DNA of 6,517 nucleotides, taken from contig CAIUQV010000635.1 of assembly GCA_903901375.1 (NCBI GenBank), positions 1 to 6,517 on the forward strand, given 5' to 3'. This DNA is from an uncultured Ignavibacteriota bacterium. Its GTDB lineage: Bacteria; Bacteroidota; Ignavibacteria; Tepidaquicellales; Tepidaquicellaceae. Position numbers and translations under genes: made by a program. Below, one piece after another: positions 5,899 through 6,517 of the stretch. The first letter of the stretch is position 1. Each line of letters begins with the position of its first letter. Under the pieces are notes generated by a model. The model did no database searches. It saw only the letters and a list, made by a program, of their open reading frames with translations, and had not been told where the DNA came from.

Positions 5899-6517
5899 TT
5901 AATCGTGACTCATCAACTTGAAGCAAAATTTACTTCCTTTTCCTTCTTCACTTTCTACCCAAATGCTCCCTCCGTTCTTCTCTACGAAATCTTTACATAG
6001 TAACAGACCAAGTCCGGTACTCGGTTCGTTTTCTGTACCGGGTCTGTGAACATCAGAATTTAAATTGAAAATGTTTTCTTTCATTTCTTCACTTAAGCCT
6101 ATGCCGTTATCACAGACACAAACCTTCACAAATTTATCTTCGGTTTTTACCGCAGTAACTTTAATCATGCCTTTTCTATTAGTGAATTTTACAGCATTCG
6201 ATAATAAATTTCTGATTGTTGATTCTATCATCCTCATATCAGCAAAAACAAAAAGATTATCTTCAAGATTCGTTTCGATTATTATATCTTTTGCTTCAAT
6301 AAATTGCATTTCATTATTAACGCATTCGCTTATTAATTTATTAAGGCTGATGTATTCAGGTCTGTGTTTAGTTTGATTTCTTTGTACCATAGACCATTCC
6401 AGCAGATTTGATAAAAGATTGTAAAGCTTTAATGCGGATATATGAAGTTTCTCTGACATTTTCTGCAAATCTGTTATTGAATATGTGCTTATACCTTTAA
6501 CAAGTAAATCTGTCAAA
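5899..6517 (-). CDS. Sensor histidine kinase, C-terminal part (5' end cut by window)
   Basis: C-terminal 205 or so residues of a two-component sensor kinase. Counting from the window edge, residues 1-47 look like the second half of the HisKA dimerisation helix pair (ISALKLYNLLSNLLEWS at 26-42); the phosphorylated His should lie just outside the window. The HATPase_c domain follows at about 90-202 and looks active: N-box NLLSNAVKF (103-111), G1 box DNGIG (136-140), F-box region near IFNLN (149-153), G2 box STGLGL (166-171), then KDFVEKNGGSIWVES (175-189). The first possible start, a TTG at the edge, is an artefact: the frame stays open and that codon reads as the Leu of a sequence like GLTDLL that normally follows the H-box. 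The sensing domain, and whether the protein is membrane-bound, cannot be seen. No response regulator is visible. It lies 181 bp upstream of the envelope cluster in the same direction; a functional link is not shown. Confidence 0.92.
   Translation of the reverse strand, partial: LTDLLVKGISTYSITDLQKMSEKLHISALKLYNLLSNLLEWSMVQRNQTKHRPEYISLNKLISECVNNEMQFIEAKDIIIETNLEDNLFVFADMRMIESTIRNLLSNAVKFTNRKGMIKVTAVKTEDKFVKVCVCDNGIGLSEEMKENIFNLNSDVHRPGTENEPSTGLGLLLCKDFVEKNGGSIWVESEEGKGSKFCFKLMSHD

Noticed and set aside
5868..5900. AATTATT/AATAATT inverted repeat at the kinase stop as a terminator
   Set aside because: Seven A/T-only pairs with a 19-base loop would be too unstable; expected by chance in such AT-rich DNA.
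6514..6516. TTG near the right edge as the start of the histidine kinase
   Set aside because: The product would begin in the middle of the HisKA domain without its phosphorylated His; the frame is simply cut by the window.
1..6517. A new defence, mobile or biosynthetic system in this window
   Set aside because: All seven genes fall into recognisable families and only DUF1844 lacks a known role; there are no array-like repeats, integrase or transposase genes, or toxin-antitoxin pairs.

Overview
This is an AT-rich bacterial chromosome window (roughly one third G+C by eye) with seven protein-coding genes, two of them cut by the window edges. No RNA gene, CRISPR array, transposase or phage gene is visible. 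On the plus strand there is the 3' part of a BMP-type nucleoside/simple-sugar ABC transporter permease. It converges, with 2 bp between stop codons, on a long minus-strand series that fills the rest of the window.

Read in its direction of transcription (right to left), the minus strand carries: the C-terminal part of a histidine kinase (5899-6517, cut by the right edge); a 181-bp intergenic region; then a very compact five-gene cluster. The cluster is a WaaE-like family 2 glycosyltransferase, an MsbA-type ABC flippase, an O-antigen ligase/Wzy-family membrane protein, a small DUF1844 protein and an NAD kinase (NadK). Junctions are a 4-bp overlap, a 2-bp gap, a 23-bp overlap and a 2-bp gap, so a single transcript with translational coupling is very likely. 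The first three products make a coherent cell-envelope set: add a sugar to the lipopolysaccharide/lipooligosaccharide core, flip core-lipid A across the inner membrane, and join or polymerise glycan on the periplasmic side. NadK makes NADP and is a housekeeping enzyme; DUF1844 has no known function.

The organism is a Gram-negative bacterium, because MsbA, WaaE-like and WaaL-like products imply lipid A-based lipopolysaccharide. Low G+C, the DUF1844 protein and the style of the kinase C-terminus suggest the Bacteroidota/Chlorobiota group, perhaps Ignavibacteria. Three of the five cluster genes have clear Shine-Dalgarno motifs at an identical 6-nt spacing, which argues against classical Bacteroidia or Flavobacteriia. 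This placement is an inference from memory of gene families, not a search.

Most of the window is recognisable gene families. The points worth a second look are the tight linkage of envelope genes with DUF1844 and nadK, the SD-less overlapping start of the DUF1844 gene, two TTG starts, the convergent 2-bp junction, and a repeated 9-mer in front of the cluster. I found no convincing undescribed system.
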